From Nocardia brevicatena NBRC 12119 (GTDB taxonomy: Bacteria > Actinomycetota > Actinomycetes > Mycobacteriales > Mycobacteriaceae): DNA of 64,000 nucleotides. Both the position numbers and the translations under genes were made by a program. Below are positions 30,180-43,567 of the stretch, piece after piece. Under the pieces are notes generated by a model, which saw only the letters and a list, made by a program, of their open reading frames with translations, did not search any database and was not told the origin of the DNA. Position 1 is the stretch's first letter. Every line of letters begins with the position of its first letter. The stretch spans positions 110,781-174,780 of the forward strand of contig NZ_BAFU01000058.1 in assembly GCF_000308495.1 (NCBI RefSeq). The letters are read 5' to 3'.

Positions 30180-31238
30180 CTACTGCTCGGGGGCGCGACG
30201 GAGCGGTTCGCAGCATCCCGCTCTACAGGAAGCGCCGTCGACGGTGCACCCGTAGCCAGGGACCTCGCCGAGTCGGCGCGGCGGTATATCGCGCATATGT
30301 TCGCCGATCAATTCCACCACCAGCCGAGCGAACCGGGGGTCGGTTCCCGGGGTGGCGGCCCGGGCGAAGGCCATACCGAGTTCGGCGGCCTTCTCGGCGG
30401 CCTCGTTGTCGAGATCCCAGATCACCTCGAGGTGATCGGAGACGAAACCCACCGGACACACCACCACCGAACCGACGCCCCTACCGGAGAGGTCTTCCAG
30501 ATGGTCCACGATGTCCGGTTCCAGCCACGGCACCTGCGGCGGGCCGGAGCGGGACTGCCAGACCAGGTCGTAGCCTGCGAAACCCGTTGCCGCGGCGCAC
30601 AACCGGGCAGCGTCGGCGACCTGACGACTGTAGAGCCGGCCTCCGTCGGCGGCCGGTCCGGCGGCGGCGTCGGCGGCCACCGGCACCGAATGCGCGGTGA
30701 ACACCAACCGTGTGCCCTCCCGTCGATCGGCCGGCAGGCGCTCCCGCGCGCCCCGGACGGCATCGGCGAAGGATTCGATCAACAGCGGGTGGTCGAAGTA
30801 CTGGCGCAGCTTCACCAGTTCCGGCGCGTCGGAGCCGACCGCGGCACGGGCCCGCGTGATGTCCTCATGGTACTGGCGGCATCCGGAATACCCGCCCCAG
30901 GCCGAGGTGGGGAACACCAGCGCCGATCGCACACCGTCGGCGGCCATCCGCGCGACGGTGTCCTCCACCAGGGGGTGCCAGTTGCGGTTGCCGAAGTACA
31001 CCGGCAGGTCCAGACCGACCACGTCCAACTCCCGCTCGACAGCGGCGATGATGTCGCGATTGAGTGCGTTGATCGGGGAGACCCCGCCGAAGTGCAGATA
31101 ATGTTCGGCCACTTCGGCGAGGCGTTCCGGCGGTACCCCGCGTCCCCGGGTGACGTTCTCCAGGAACGGCATCACCTCGTCGGGTCCTTCGGGACCGCCG
31201 AAGGACAGCAGCAACAGTGCGTCGGCCGCCCGGGCCAC
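30180..31238 (-). CDS. hemH: ferrochelatase (actinobacterial coproporphyrin ferrochelatase type)
   Basis: The enzyme inserts ferrous iron into the porphyrin near the end of haem synthesis; in Actinobacteria this is coproporphyrin III, giving coproheme. Visible features are [20 protein letters not shown] at the N-terminus, [20 protein letters not shown] with the catalytic His, and [21 protein letters not shown]-terminal Cys cluster ([17 protein letters not shown]) probably helps bind the [2Fe-2S] cluster known in mycobacterial homologues. A GTG with AGGAG six bases upstream starts the gene. It follows inhA by 35 bases as third gene of fabG1-inhA-hemH. Confidence 0.95.
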   Translation of the reverse strand: MARAADALLLLSFGGPEGPDEVMPFLENVTRGRGVPPERLAEVAEHYLHFGGVSPINALNRDIIAAVERELDVVGLDLPVYFGNRNWHPLVEDTVARMAADGVRSALVFPTSAWGGYSGCRQYHEDITRARAAVGSDAPELVKLRQYFDHPLLIESFADAVRGARERLPADRREGTRLVFTAHSVPVAADAAAGPAADGGRLYSRQVADAARLCAAATGFAGYDLVWQSRSGPPQVPWLEPDIVDHLEDLSGRGVGSVVVCPVGFVSDHLEVIWDLDNEAAEKAAELGMAFARAATPGTDPRFARLVVELIGEHMRDIPPRRLGEVPGYGCTVDGASCRAGCCEPLRRAPEQ

Positions 31239-31273
31239 GGGGATCTCCTTCCAGCTGTGGTGGAGGTATCCGG

Positions 31274-32110
31274 TCAGGCGACCGGCATGTTCTCCGGGAA
31301 CCAGGTGTTGTGGCTGGCGCCGCCGTCGACGTAGATGATCGACCCGGTGGTACCGGGCAGCCAGTCCGACAGCAACGCGACGATGGATTTGCCGACGACC
31401 GTCGGATCGTCCACATCCCAGCCGATGGGCGAGGCACCGTCCCAGTAGACGTTCAACTGGTTCAGTTTGGCGGCGTCATCGGTAGCGGTGCCGGCGATGG
31501 CCTTGGCGGCCAAGGTCTTGATCGGGCCCGCCGCGATCAGATTGGACCGGACCTTCTTGGCCTGGCCGACCTCACGCGCCACATACCGGTTCACCGATTC
31601 CAGCGCCGCCTTGGCAACACCCATCCAGTTGTAGTACGGCAGTGCGGTGCGCGGATCGAAATCCATACCGACCAGCGAACCACCCTCGTTCATCACCGGC
31701 AGGACAGCGCGGGCCAGCGAGGCATAGCTCCACGCGGAGATCTCGAACGCCTTGGCGGCGTCCGGGCCGGGACCGTCGAGGAAGGGCTTCGCCTCCGGGC
31801 CCATGAGGGTCTTCGGGGCGAAGGCGATCGAGTGCAGCACCCCGTCCAGGCCCTCGGGGGCCAGTTCCCGGACCTTGTCCGCCAGAGCGGCGAGGTCCTC
31901 TTCGCTGGTGATGTCGAGCCCGATGGCGGGCGGTACCTCTTTCGGCAGGCGCTTGGCGATGCGGTCGATGAGCCGCAGCCGTTCCGGAATACCGGTGATG
32001 AGCACCTTCGCGCCCTGCTCCTGCGCGATCGCGGCGGCGTGGAAGGCGATGGAGGCATCGGTGATGATGCCGGTGACGAGGATGGTCTTGCCGTCGAGCA
32101 ATCCGCCCAT
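31274..32110 (-). CDS. inhA: NADH-dependent enoyl-ACP reductase InhA
   Basis: This FAS-II enzyme reduces the 2-trans-enoyl-ACP double bond during mycolic acid elongation. The NADH-binding N-terminus [15 protein letters not shown] matches the isoniazid-target family, and [12 protein letters not shown] carries the Ser equivalent to position 94. The catalytic Tyr and Lys are in [15 protein letters not shown], and the substrate loop region follows [16 protein letters not shown]. The length of 278 aa is slightly above the mycobacterial 269. It is downstream of fabG1 by 41 bases, as in mycobacteria, supporting a mycolate-making host. Confidence 0.97.
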   Translation of the reverse strand: MGGLLDGKTILVTGIITDASIAFHAAAIAQEQGAKVLITGIPERLRLIDRIAKRLPKEVPPAIGLDITSEEDLAALADKVRELAPEGLDGVLHSIAFAPKTLMGPEAKPFLDGPGPDAAKAFEISAWSYASLARAVLPVMNEGGSLVGMDFDPRTALPYYNWMGVAKAALESVNRYVAREVGQAKKVRSNLIAAGPIKTLAAKAIAGTATDDAAKLNQLNVYWDGASPIGWDVDDPTVVGKSIVALLSDWLPGTTGSIIYVDGGASHNTWFPENMPVA

Positions 32111-32151
32111 GAGTATTCGATTCTCCTGACGTTGGATGTGTGTCGGTGCGC

Positions 32152-33024
<873 letters not shown>

Positions 33025-33378
33025 TCAGCAGGACGGGCACCAGCTGACCGATCGGGCGAAGAAACCCAGTGACGGCACCTTCTCATCGGTACTCACGTAC
33101 CGATGCTGTCCCGCCGGTCCCCCGCACGGGTTCTCGCTCAGCAAGATTTGCACTCCCGCGCGACTGGCGACCGACCTGGCGGGTACCGGCAGATCGACGC
33201 AGTAATTCGCCCTACTTCGGGAATTGTTCAGATAGGTCATCTCACCGGAGTAGTTGTCACCGGGCCGGAAACACGCGTCTCTGTCCGTACACGCGGCAGC
33301 CGACGCCGATGGCGTCGGCGCCACAGCGACAGCGAGCGCGGCCGATGCCACCGAAGCGGCAACGACGACTCCACGCAT
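33025..33378 (-). CDS. secreted Cys-containing protein, possibly peptidase-inhibitor I36-like (117 aa)
   Basis: The ATG at 33378 with GGGAGG upstream gives a clear signal peptide (MRGVVVAASVASAALAVAVA, then cleavage after SASA). The mature protein begins with CTDRDACFRPGDNYSGEMTY and has six Cys in all (two near the start, one in YCVDL, one in NPCGG, two in WCPSC). The spacing resembles the I36 streptomycin-type metalloprotease-inhibitor / beta-gamma-crystallin-like fold. Function is otherwise unknown. It stands alone between fabG1 and the VWA gene, on the same strand. Confidence 0.75.
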   Translation of the reverse strand: MRGVVVAASVASAALAVAVAPTPSASAAACTDRDACFRPGDNYSGEMTYLNNSRSRANYCVDLPVPARSVASRAGVQILLSENPCGGPAGQHRYVSTDEKVPSLGFFARSVSWCPSC

Positions 33379-33507
33379 CGAACCCCTCCCATCGAAGTGC
33401 CGCACCTTCGGCGGCGCCGCAGGGAGAACGTAACACGCCGACAGCGGGGACGGCGCCCGTTTTGTTCCGCAACGGACGCCGCCCCAACGCTTTTCACCGC
33501 GGACAGA

Positions 33508-34509
33508 TCACGGAAGGCGCTGTCGGAACGCGATCGCCAGAACGACGCCCGCGAGGGTGGCGGTCAGTCCGAGCAGCCACCACGGCCGGCTCGCGTCGCC
33601 TCGTCTCATCTCGTATCCGATCTGCTGCTCCAAGGTGTCGTACACGTTGGACAGTTCCTGGAGGGTGGCGGCGCTGTAGTACTCACCGCCCGACAACCGT
33701 GCGATCTCACGCATCGCCTCGTCGTCGACCTCCACCTTCACCCGGTCCGTGCCGCCGTCTTCGCGGGGGATGTCGACCGTGCCCCATTTCGTGCCGAACG
33801 CGATCGTCGACACCGGCACCCCCTTCTCCTTCGCCAGTCGGGCGGCGACGTATTCGTGCCGGGGATTGTCGACGTCGTCGAAGTCCGGGACCGTCTGCTT
33901 GCCGTCCGACATCAGCACGATCCGAGCCGGCGGCGGTGTCTCCGCACCGCCGAGCACCGATCCCAGGACGTCGATGGCCTGCAAAGCGGTGTGTATCCCT
34001 TCGCCGGTCGCGGTCCGCTCGGCCAACTTGATGTTGTCGATGGCGGCCTTCACCGCTTCCCGGTTCGTCGTCGGGCTGACCATCACCGACGCGGTCCCCG
34101 CGTAGGTGACCAGGCCCAGGTTGATACCCGGGGTCAGGCCGTCGGCGAAGTTCTTCGCGGCCTCCTGCGCGACCTGTAGCCGGCTCGGCTGGACATCCGT
34201 CGCTTCCATCGACAACGACACGTCCATCACGAGTACGACGGTCGCCCGGTTGCGCGGCACCTTCTCCACCGCGGTGGGGGCAGCCGCGCCGATGGTCGAG
34301 AACACCATGCCGATCAGCAACAGCACGATCGGCAGGTGACGCCGGAAATCGGGGCGGTTCGGGGCCACCTGCTCCAGCAGCTCCATATTGGTGAACCGCA
34401 TCATGTGCTTGTGCTTGCGGCGCTGAACCAAGAGATATCCCAGCGCTATCAGCACGATGACGGCGAGGAAGCCGAGCCAGATCGGGGCGGTGAAATGCGA
34501 AATACTCAT
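33508..34509 (-). CDS. VWA-domain membrane protein of the MoxR operon (Rv1481-like)
   Basis: Two N-terminal helices (IWLGFLAVIVLIALGYLLV and LPIVLLLIGMVFSTIGAAA) are followed by a von Willebrand A domain with the MIDAS motif MDVSLSM and the later LMSDGKQT. A C-terminal helix (WWLLGLTATLAGVVLAIAF) closes the protein. This BatA-like arrangement partners MoxR AAA+ ATPases and DUF58 proteins in metal-dependent complex assembly. Its start overlaps the DUF58 stop by ATGA, completing the unit moxR, DUF58, VWA. Confidence 0.93.
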   Translation of the reverse strand: MSISHFTAPIWLGFLAVIVLIALGYLLVQRRKHKHMMRFTNMELLEQVAPNRPDFRRHLPIVLLLIGMVFSTIGAAAPTAVEKVPRNRATVVLVMDVSLSMEATDVQPSRLQVAQEAAKNFADGLTPGINLGLVTYAGTASVMVSPTTNREAVKAAIDNIKLAERTATGEGIHTALQAIDVLGSVLGGAETPPPARIVLMSDGKQTVPDFDDVDNPRHEYVAARLAKEKGVPVSTIAFGTKWGTVDIPREDGGTDRVKVEVDDEAMREIARLSGGEYYSAATLQELSNVYDTLEQQIGYEMRRGDASRPWWLLGLTATLAGVVLAIAFRQRLP

Positions 34510-35486
34510 TGGCGGGGCACCCGCTGGGTCGGGGCGCCGAGGCTGTGGCGCCGGGTGGCGACGAACCGGACCACATCGGCGATCCAGTCCCGGTCGGTCT
34601 GCAGGGTCAGCACGGGCGCGGCGCAGTTCCGCAACACCTGCGCGACCTGCTCACGGTGCTGCCGGGCGGCGGCGGCATAGTCGGCGCGCAGGGTGGGAGT
34701 GATGCTGAACTCCCGGGTGCGCCCGGTCTCCGGGTCGTGCAGCACCGCATCGCCCAGATCGGGCAGGGTGAGGTCACGCGGGTCGAGCACCTCCACCGCG
34801 AGCAGTTCATGTCGGCCGGAGATGGCCCGCAGCGGCCGCTGCCAATCGATCTCGCCCAGGAAATCGCTGATGACCACCGCGAGTCCGCGTTTGCGCTGGG
34901 GCCGCCGCAGCGATTCGATCGCCCCGCGCAGATCGCCGCGCACACCGTCGCGGGCATGGGGGGTGGTGGCGATGGAGCGCAGCAGCGACTGCGCGTGCAC
35001 CCGTCCGCCGCGCGCGGGTATGCGGACCAGCCGTTCACCGGTCGCCACGACGGCACCGATCCGGTTGCCGCCGCCGCTGGTGAGGTGGGTGATGGCCGCC
35101 GCGGCGGCAATGGCCAGATCGCGTTTCTGACAGGCCGCGGTGCCGAAGTCCAGGCTGGCCGACAGGTCGACCACCATCCAGGTCTCCAGTTCCCGGTCGG
35201 CGATCATCTGCCGCACATGCGGGTGGGTGGTGCGGGCGGTGACCGACCAGTCCATCTGCCGCACATCGTCACCGGGCTGATAGGCGCGCGCCTCCCCCGG
35301 CTCCGAACCCGGGCCCGGGATCAGGCCGAGGTGTTCCCCGTGCAGCACCCCGTCGAGACGACGACGCACGGTGAGCTCGAGCGTCCGCAGCGCGGCCGAC
35401 AGGCGCGGATCGCTGAGCTCGCCGCCGCGGAACGACGGCGGAGCGTGACCGGGCATCGAGGCGGGGTATTCCGAAGGCCGGGTCAC
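34506..35486 (-). CDS. DUF58 domain protein of the MoxR operon (Rv1480-like)
   Basis: The 326-aa protein has the DUF58 hallmark GDDVRQMDWSVTARTTHPHV and a VWA-like fold in which VVDLSASLDFGTA replaces a classical MIDAS. It also has VVISDFLGEIDWQRPL further on. Such proteins are obligate partners of MoxR chaperone ATPases. Both ends overlap neighbours (GTGA with moxR, ATGA with the VWA gene). It has no signal peptide and is likely cytosolic. Confidence 0.94.
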   Translation of the reverse strand: MTRPSEYPASMPGHAPPSFRGGELSDPRLSAALRTLELTVRRRLDGVLHGEHLGLIPGPGSEPGEARAYQPGDDVRQMDWSVTARTTHPHVRQMIADRELETWMVVDLSASLDFGTAACQKRDLAIAAAAAITHLTSGGGNRIGAVVATGERLVRIPARGGRVHAQSLLRSIATTPHARDGVRGDLRGAIESLRRPQRKRGLAVVISDFLGEIDWQRPLRAISGRHELLAVEVLDPRDLTLPDLGDAVLHDPETGRTREFSITPTLRADYAAAARQHREQVAQVLRNCAAPVLTLQTDRDWIADVVRFVATRRHSLGAPTQRVPRQ

Positions 35487-36670
35487 TTGGGCTGATTGTT
35501 GCCGGCGGCCTGCGATACCTGGCCCGGGGGCGGCGGAACCTGCTGCCCTTGCGGCGGACCCTGCGGCGCGGGCGGCGGGACATGTCCCCGGCCGTTGCTG
35601 TCTCCCACGGGCGCGGCCTGCCCCACGGCCTGCGGCGCGACCTGCGGCATACCGACGGTCTGCAGCACCCTGGTGATCACGTCCTCGGGGCTGATCTCGT
35701 CGGCGAGCGCGTCGTAGGACAGCACCAAGCGGTGGCGCAGCACATCCGGGATCACCTCGACCACATCCTGTGGCACCACGTAGTCGCGGCCGCGGATCAG
35801 CGCGACGGCCCGGGCGGCGGCGATGATGCCGAGACTGGCGCGCGGCGAGGCGCCGTAGGACACCCAGCCCGCGACGTCGTTCATTCCGAACTCGGCCGGT
35901 GCGCGGGTGGCCGAGATCACCCGGACCACATAGTCGACCAGCGCGTGATGCACGAAGGTGCTCGAGGCCAGTTTCTGCAGCCGCAGCAGCTCGGACGGTT
36001 CCAGGATCTGCCTGGGCTCCGGCGGGGTGACACCCATCCGGTAGATGATCTCGCGCTCCTCCTCCACCGAGGGGTAGTCGACGACCACCTTGAACAGGAA
36101 GCGGTCGCGCTGGGCCTCCGGCAGCGGATACACGCCTTCGCTCTCGATCGGGTTCTGCGTGGCCATCACCAGGAACGGATCCGGCATGGGATAGGTCTTG
36201 CCGCCGATCGACACATGCCGTTCGGCCATCACCTCGAGCAGCGCCGACTGCACCTTCGCGGGCGCGCGGTTGATTTCGTCGGCCAGTACGAAGTTGGCCA
36301 CGACCGGGCCGAGTTCGGTGTCGAACTCCTCGCGGCCCTGCCGATAGATCCGGGTACCGATCAGGTCGGTGGGCACCAGATCGGGGGTGAACTGCACACG
36401 GGAGAACGTGCCGCCGACCACCTTGGCGAAGGTTTCCACCGCGAGCGTCTTCGCGATACCGGGGACACCTTCGAGCAGGACGTGCCCGCGCGCCAGCACC
36501 CCGACGAGCAGCCGTTCGACCAGCCGGTCCTGGCCCACGATGACCCGCTTGACCTCGTAGATCGCCTTCTCCAGGGTCTGGACGTCACGCTCGAGGGTGC
36601 CGGATGAGGACGCCTGTGGCCGTTTCGCCACATCCACCCCGCTGACACCGTCCGTCGAAGTCACCAACAT
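35483..36670 (-). CDS. moxR1: MoxR family AAA+ ATPase
   Basis: The ATPase has Walker A GVPGIAKT, Walker B LADEINRAP, sensor ATQNPIESEG and the MoxR signature EGVYPLPEAQRDRF. A Pro/Gln/Gly-rich C-terminal tail of about 55 residues follows. MoxR proteins act as metal-insertion or folding chaperones with DUF58/VWA partners, both encoded next. The ATG at 36670 (MLVTSTDG) is taken as start, since upstream in-frame sequence is not protein-like. The ripA gene lies upstream with a 169-base gap, as Rv1477-Rv1479 in mycobacteria. Confidence 0.94.
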   Translation of the reverse strand: MLVTSTDGVSGVDVAKRPQASSSGTLERDVQTLEKAIYEVKRVIVGQDRLVERLLVGVLARGHVLLEGVPGIAKTLAVETFAKVVGGTFSRVQFTPDLVPTDLIGTRIYRQGREEFDTELGPVVANFVLADEINRAPAKVQSALLEVMAERHVSIGGKTYPMPDPFLVMATQNPIESEGVYPLPEAQRDRFLFKVVVDYPSVEEEREIIYRMGVTPPEPRQILEPSELLRLQKLASSTFVHHALVDYVVRVISATRAPAEFGMNDVAGWVSYGASPRASLGIIAAARAVALIRGRDYVVPQDVVEVIPDVLRHRLVLSYDALADEISPEDVITRVLQTVGMPQVAPQAVGQAAPVGDSNGRGHVPPPAPQGPPQGQQVPPPPGQVSQAAGNNQPK

Positions 36671-36839
36671 CCCCGCTTTCGCCTCGGTCCTGTGCGTGCT
36701 GCCACAACTATTCCAGGTAATGGCCTTCCGTGCCGCAACCGGGGACACCGTGGACGAAAACCCGGCCCCGCGGGCACTGGAGATCCGGAGCGAACGGTAA
36801 CCGCTCGGCCGTGGTCCGGCGGCCACCGCGGTGGCCGGC

Positions 36840-38279
36840 TCAGCCGACGATACGCACCGCGAACGGCATGATGCCCGCCTCGCGGACGGGCGAAACCTTG
36901 ACCACGTCCCCGGATTCCGGGGCCTCCACCATGATGCCGTCACCCAGGTACACCGCCACGTGCGAACTGCCGCCCGGCCCCCAGAACAGCATGTCCCCGC
37001 GTTCCCGTGCGGCCACCGGAACGCGGGCGCCCGCGTTGTACTGGTAACCGCTGTAGTGCGGCAGCGACACGCCGATACCCGCGAAGGCGTAGACCATCAG
37101 CCCGGAGCAGTCGAATCCGACCTTGCGGTAGTCGCCGTGATTGTCGGCCGCCCCACCGTCGCGGATACCGCGCGTGGGGCCGGTCTCACTGCCACCGCCC
37201 CAGGCATAGTTGACACCGAGCTGGGACAGGGCGCGGTCGACCACGATCTCGACGGCTGCCGGCCCGGTGACTCGCGGAGTGTCGAATTCCTCGGCGGAGC
37301 CGCCGGTGTCGTAGGGCTGCACGCCGATCTTGCCGGTTCGCCGCGGCTGGTCCTCCAGCAGGGTGTGTGCAGGTTTCCCCGCGCCCGCCTCGGCGGCCCG
37401 GGCCTGGGAGGCGTGGTCGGCGGCGGCGCGGGCGGCGGCGGTGGCGGCCGCGAGTGTTTCCTCGGCTCGGCGCTGTCGTTCCCAGTCCAGATAAGCCGTC
37501 TGCTGATGCTGCAGGCCGGTCGCCTGGCTGCGTGCGGCGTCCAGCCGGGCCTGGGCGTCGGCGCGCTGCCGCAGCAGGTCGTCGCGGAGGGCGGTCCGGC
37601 GGTCCAGTTCGGCCGTCGCGGTCCGCATCGCCGCTTCGGCGTCGGTCCTGCGCTGTTCGGCGGTGACGCGGGCTGCTTCGGCGAGGTCCTGGGCGCGCCG
37701 GGCATCGGCGTGGGCGTTGCCCAGTTCGATCTGCGCGCGGCGCAGGTCGTCGAGTACCTTCTGCCGGTCCCGGGTCACCAGGCCCAGAACCTGGGCGCGG
37801 TCGAGGGCCGCGGTGGGCCCGCCGGGTGCGAGGTAGGAGAGCACCGTATCGGCGGACGGCTGTGTGTAGACGCCTGCGGCGAATCGGTCGAATTCCCCGC
37901 GGGCCTGCCGGAGAGAGGTTCCGGCATCGGCCAGCGACCGCCCGGTGGTGTCGACCTCGGACGCCGCGGTATCGGCGGCGGCTCGCGCGTTCTGCAGGTC
38001 CACCAGCGCCTTGTTGACCTCTTCGCGCGTGCGGGCGACCTCGTCGTCGTGCTGTCGAATCTGTTCGTCGGCCGCCGCCACGGTGTTGATCAACGCCCCG
38101 ACTGCACCGATCCCGGTCTCCACCTGTGCCTGCGCGTCGGCGATATCCCCTTCGCCGGGCCGGAGAGGTGGTGGCGGAGCCGCGACAGTTGGAGCGGACG
38201 AGACAATCATGATGCAAAGCAGCAAACATATTGTTATCCAAATAGGATGACCGTGACCTGTTCGCCGAACCCAGTGCAT
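36840..38279 (-). CDS. ripA: NlpC/P60 peptidoglycan endopeptidase, RipA-like
   Basis: A signal peptide (PIWITICLLLCIMIVSSAPT) precedes a long alpha-helical coiled-coil region (residues about 45-310, Ala/Arg/Glu/Gln-rich) and a C-terminal NlpC/P60 domain. The catalytic Cys is in GFDCSGL, the His in SSHVAVYLG and the third residue in MVEAPESG. RipA cleaves the D-Glu to mDAP bond at the septum and is kept inactive by its N-terminal segment. GGAGG four bases before the ATG at 38279 sets the start. The signal peptide codons are unusually AT-rich. A second NlpC/P60 gene (ripB) is not present beside it. Confidence 0.92.
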   Translation of the reverse strand: MHWVRRTGHGHPIWITICLLLCIMIVSSAPTVAAPPPPLRPGEGDIADAQAQVETGIGAVGALINTVAAADEQIRQHDDEVARTREEVNKALVDLQNARAAADTAASEVDTTGRSLADAGTSLRQARGEFDRFAAGVYTQPSADTVLSYLAPGGPTAALDRAQVLGLVTRDRQKVLDDLRRAQIELGNAHADARRAQDLAEAARVTAEQRRTDAEAAMRTATAELDRRTALRDDLLRQRADAQARLDAARSQATGLQHQQTAYLDWERQRRAEETLAAATAAARAAADHASQARAAEAGAGKPAHTLLEDQPRRTGKIGVQPYDTGGSAEEFDTPRVTGPAAVEIVVDRALSQLGVNYAWGGGSETGPTRGIRDGGAADNHGDYRKVGFDCSGLMVYAFAGIGVSLPHYSGYQYNAGARVPVAARERGDMLFWGPGGSSHVAVYLGDGIMVEAPESGDVVKVSPVREAGIMPFAVRIVG

Positions 38280-38584
38280 CGCACCTCCAGCGGTTCCGAT
38301 TGCTACCTCGCCTGGCAGGTATCGGACGAACCGACTGTTCGGCGACCCGCCAACGCACGGACAACGCTCTTTCCAGCTACGGTCAGTCGAACGGTACGGC
38401 CGGATCGGTCACGAAGCGGATGCGACAGTCCGAATTGCAGAAACGCTACCTATCGGTTGCGCAAAATTATCCCGCCCATTGGACGGATTTATAACTAGAG
38501 AGCAAAACCGGATTCGACAGCAGCCCGGCAAACAAGACCGCTCCTTCGGCCGAGCGGGCCCTACGGTTGCCGCGACCGAAATGA

Positions 38585-38614
38585 ATGTGCCCCGACACCA
38601 TGGTCGGGGCACAT
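38585..38614. terminator. 12-bp hairpin terminator
   Basis: ATGTGCCCCGAC (38585-38596) pairs perfectly with 38603-38614 across a six-base loop. It lies 54 bases beyond the stop of the small secreted protein gene on the minus strand, before ripA. Confidence 0.7.
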
Positions 38615-38667
38615 AGGACAAAGAGATCGAAGATGGCCTCGGTTCACGAGACATACGTCACGGCGAA

Positions 38668-38877
38668 TTACGGCTTACTGGTGTAGTACCAGTTACCGCT
38701 ACCCGCCGGCCGTTCGTAGCAGTCTCCGTAGCAGGGGCCGTTACCACCATGATCGAACTCGCACCAGTACTTGCCACTCTTACCATCACGATCTCTGAAC
38801 GGCCCGTGCACGGCTGCCGAAGCCGAGGCAGGCAACACACCCATCAATCCGATGGCAACAATGGCCGCAACGATCAA
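38668..38877 (-). CDS. small secreted Cys-containing protein (69 aa from TTG)
   Basis: A signal peptide (IVAAIVAIGLMGVLPASASA) precedes a mature peptide of about 45 residues with three Cys: KYWCEFDHGGNGPCYGDCYE. The first recognised start in frame is the TTG at 38877, but it lies too far from the GGGAGGG ribosome binding site. An ATA at 38887-38889 sits exactly five bases after GGAGG and would give (I/M)TKKLIVAA, a more normal signal-peptide N-terminus. Either initiation is at the rare AUA or the start codon has been lost by ATG to ATA mutation. Function is unknown. Confidence 0.6.
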   Translation of the reverse strand: MIVAAIVAIGLMGVLPASASAAVHGPFRDRDGKSGKYWCEFDHGGNGPCYGDCYERPAGSGNWYYTSKP

Positions 38878-38980
38878 TTTCTTTGTTATCTGTCCCTCCC
38901 TGGAAGCCGCCCCCTCCGAGCGGCTTGGGCAAGGATATCAGGCCGTCACCGGCGGGACCCACGAAATATTTTGGTGCGCT

Positions 38981-39505
38981 TCATATCTCGTGCTTGGCGC
39001 GGCGCGACTTCACCCAGTACAGCCCACCGACCGTCAGCAGCATCCCCGCCAGAAGGACGATCGTGATGTGGGTCCAGGTGATCACGGGCTCGTATTCAAC
39101 CCGGTCGACGAAGGTCTGGGTTTTGGTCGCAACCGCTTCGACCGGGCGTACCCACTCGACAGCGTCCTCGGCGGCCTCGAGCTTCACCCGGCTGAAGGTG
39201 TCGCTGTAGGTGCCCGCCCAGTCCCGGCTCAGGACCAGTACGGTGCCGTGCTCGCTCTTCGCCACCTCGGTGGCCAGGTCACGCAACTCCGAGTCGTGCC
39301 AGGGATTGCCCTCCGTGACCACTACGCTGAGATCGATCCCCTGCGCCCGCGCGTGCTGCACGATGGCGGCCACCTCGTCCTGGTCCACGTCGGCCGGTGC
39401 CGCCACATGGTTGTCCGCGAGGTCCGTGCGGACGTCGTCCAAGTCGACATTCTGCGGCAAGCCGGCAACCTTGGGGACGAAAACCCGAGTGTACGAAACG
39501 GTCAT
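38981..39505 (-). CDS. Rv1476-like membrane protein (174 aa)
   Basis: The N-terminal 125 residues form a soluble TPM-like domain (VDQDEVAAIVQHARAQGIDL and GTVLVLSRDWAGTYSDTFSR). A single C-terminal membrane helix (WTHITIVLLAGMLLTVGGLY) ends in a basic tail. Homologues of this DUF6676 type lie beside acn in mycobacteria (Rv1476). The ATG at 39505 is chosen; one five codons upstream (MTGWK) is also possible. It is divergent from acnA. Function is unknown. Confidence 0.82.
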   Translation of the reverse strand: MTVSYTRVFVPKVAGLPQNVDLDDVRTDLADNHVAAPADVDQDEVAAIVQHARAQGIDLSVVVTEGNPWHDSELRDLATEVAKSEHGTVLVLSRDWAGTYSDTFSRVKLEAAEDAVEWVRPVEAVATKTQTFVDRVEYEPVITWTHITIVLLAGMLLTVGGLYWVKSRRAKHEI

Positions 39506-39577
39506 TTTCCATCCGGTCATGTCGAGCCGCATCGACACGCGAGGCGACGGGAATCCAACACTGCGGGGTGAGCGTAG

Positions 39578-42640
<3,063 letters not shown>

Positions 42641-42642
42641 TT

Positions 42643-42661
42643 GCGCCGCCTCCGGCGGCGC
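42643..42661 (+). terminator. acnA terminator hairpin, member of a repeated module
   Basis: GCGCCGCC and GGCGGCGC pair across TCC, starting two bases after the acnA stop. The context TTGATTGCGCCGC recurs at 45574-45586 after the ATP-grasp gene. Confidence 0.75.
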
Positions 42662-42833
42662 GTGTTCGCGCCCCTGAGGTCTCCTCGTGGCGCACCCGAG
42701 ACTCGCGCCTACGGCGCATGCGCTTCGGGCGCGCCGCGACGAGACAGGCGCGAACATCGCCCGTAGAACTCGCTCCCGGCGGGGTTGCGAGGGTGCCGAC
42801 AGGCCTCTTGTTTGCTCGCTCGTAATCTGAGGG

Positions 42834-42860
42834 CCCCGCGCGGTGATCCGCCGCGCGGGG
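42834..42860. other. 10-bp inverted repeat between acnA and acnR
   Basis: CCCCGCGCGG (42834-42843) pairs perfectly with 42851-42860 over a seven-base loop, 25 bases before the acnR start. It may be a terminator of acnA read-through or a leader structure of acnR. Confidence 0.5.
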
Positions 42861-42885
42861 TTCGTATATCCGTTGAAGGAGACCG

Positions 42886-43452
42886 ATGCCCAAGGTCAGC
42901 GATGATCATCTGGCCGCCCGGCGCTCGCAGATACTCGACGGCGCGCGCCGCTGCTTCGCCGAGTTCGGGTACGACGGCGCCACGGTGCGCCGCCTGGAGG
43001 AAGCCATCGGGCTGTCCCGCGGCGCGATCTTCCACCATTTCCGGGACAAAGACGCACTGTTCCTCGCCCTCGCGCAGGAGGATGCGGGACGGATGGCCGA
43101 AGTCGCCGCCAATCAGGGCATCGTGCAGGTCATGCGGGATATGCTGGCCGACCCGCAGGCCTACAACTGGCTCGGTACCCGGCTGGAAATCGCCCGCCGG
43201 CTGCGCACCGATCCGGAGTTCCGGGCGAGCTGGACCCAGCGTTCGGCCGAGCTGACCGCCGCCACCCTGGCCCGGCTGGAACGCCGCAAGGCCGCGGGGG
43301 CGCTGCGCGACGACGTGCCGACCGATGTGCTGCTGGGCTATCTCGACCTGGTGCTGGACGGTCTGATCGCCCGGATCGCGTCCGGGCATACGAACGAAAA
43401 CCTTTCTGCGGTCCTGGATCTGGTGGAGGCGTCGGTACGCCGCCGCCCCTGA
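42886..43452 (+). CDS. acnR: TetR-family repressor AcnR
   Basis: This 188-aa regulator has the N-terminal TetR helix-turn-helix: ILDGARRCFAEFGYDGATVR, then RLEEAIGLSRGAIFHHFRDK. Its C-terminal ligand domain includes NWLGTRLEIARRLRTDPEFR. Location directly after acnA and similarity to corynebacterial AcnR and mycobacterial Rv1474c identify it as the aconitase repressor; citrate with Mg2+ is the known effector in Corynebacterium. A GAAGGAG motif precedes the ATG at 42886. An operator fitting the AcnR motif lies upstream of acnA. Confidence 0.92.
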   Translation: MPKVSDDHLAARRSQILDGARRCFAEFGYDGATVRRLEEAIGLSRGAIFHHFRDKDALFLALAQEDAGRMAEVAANQGIVQVMRDMLADPQAYNWLGTRLEIARRLRTDPEFRASWTQRSAELTAATLARLERRKAAGALRDDVPTDVLLGYLDLVLDGLIARIASGHTNENLSAVLDLVEASVRRRP

Positions 43453-43567
43453 GCCGGGCATCCACCACCGTATGGGCCGCCACTGCTCGCCCATCGCGGC
43501 CTTTCTCTCGGACCGGTGTCCCCACCGTAACGGGAACAACGCCGGGGCACGCGCCGTTCGCCCTGCT

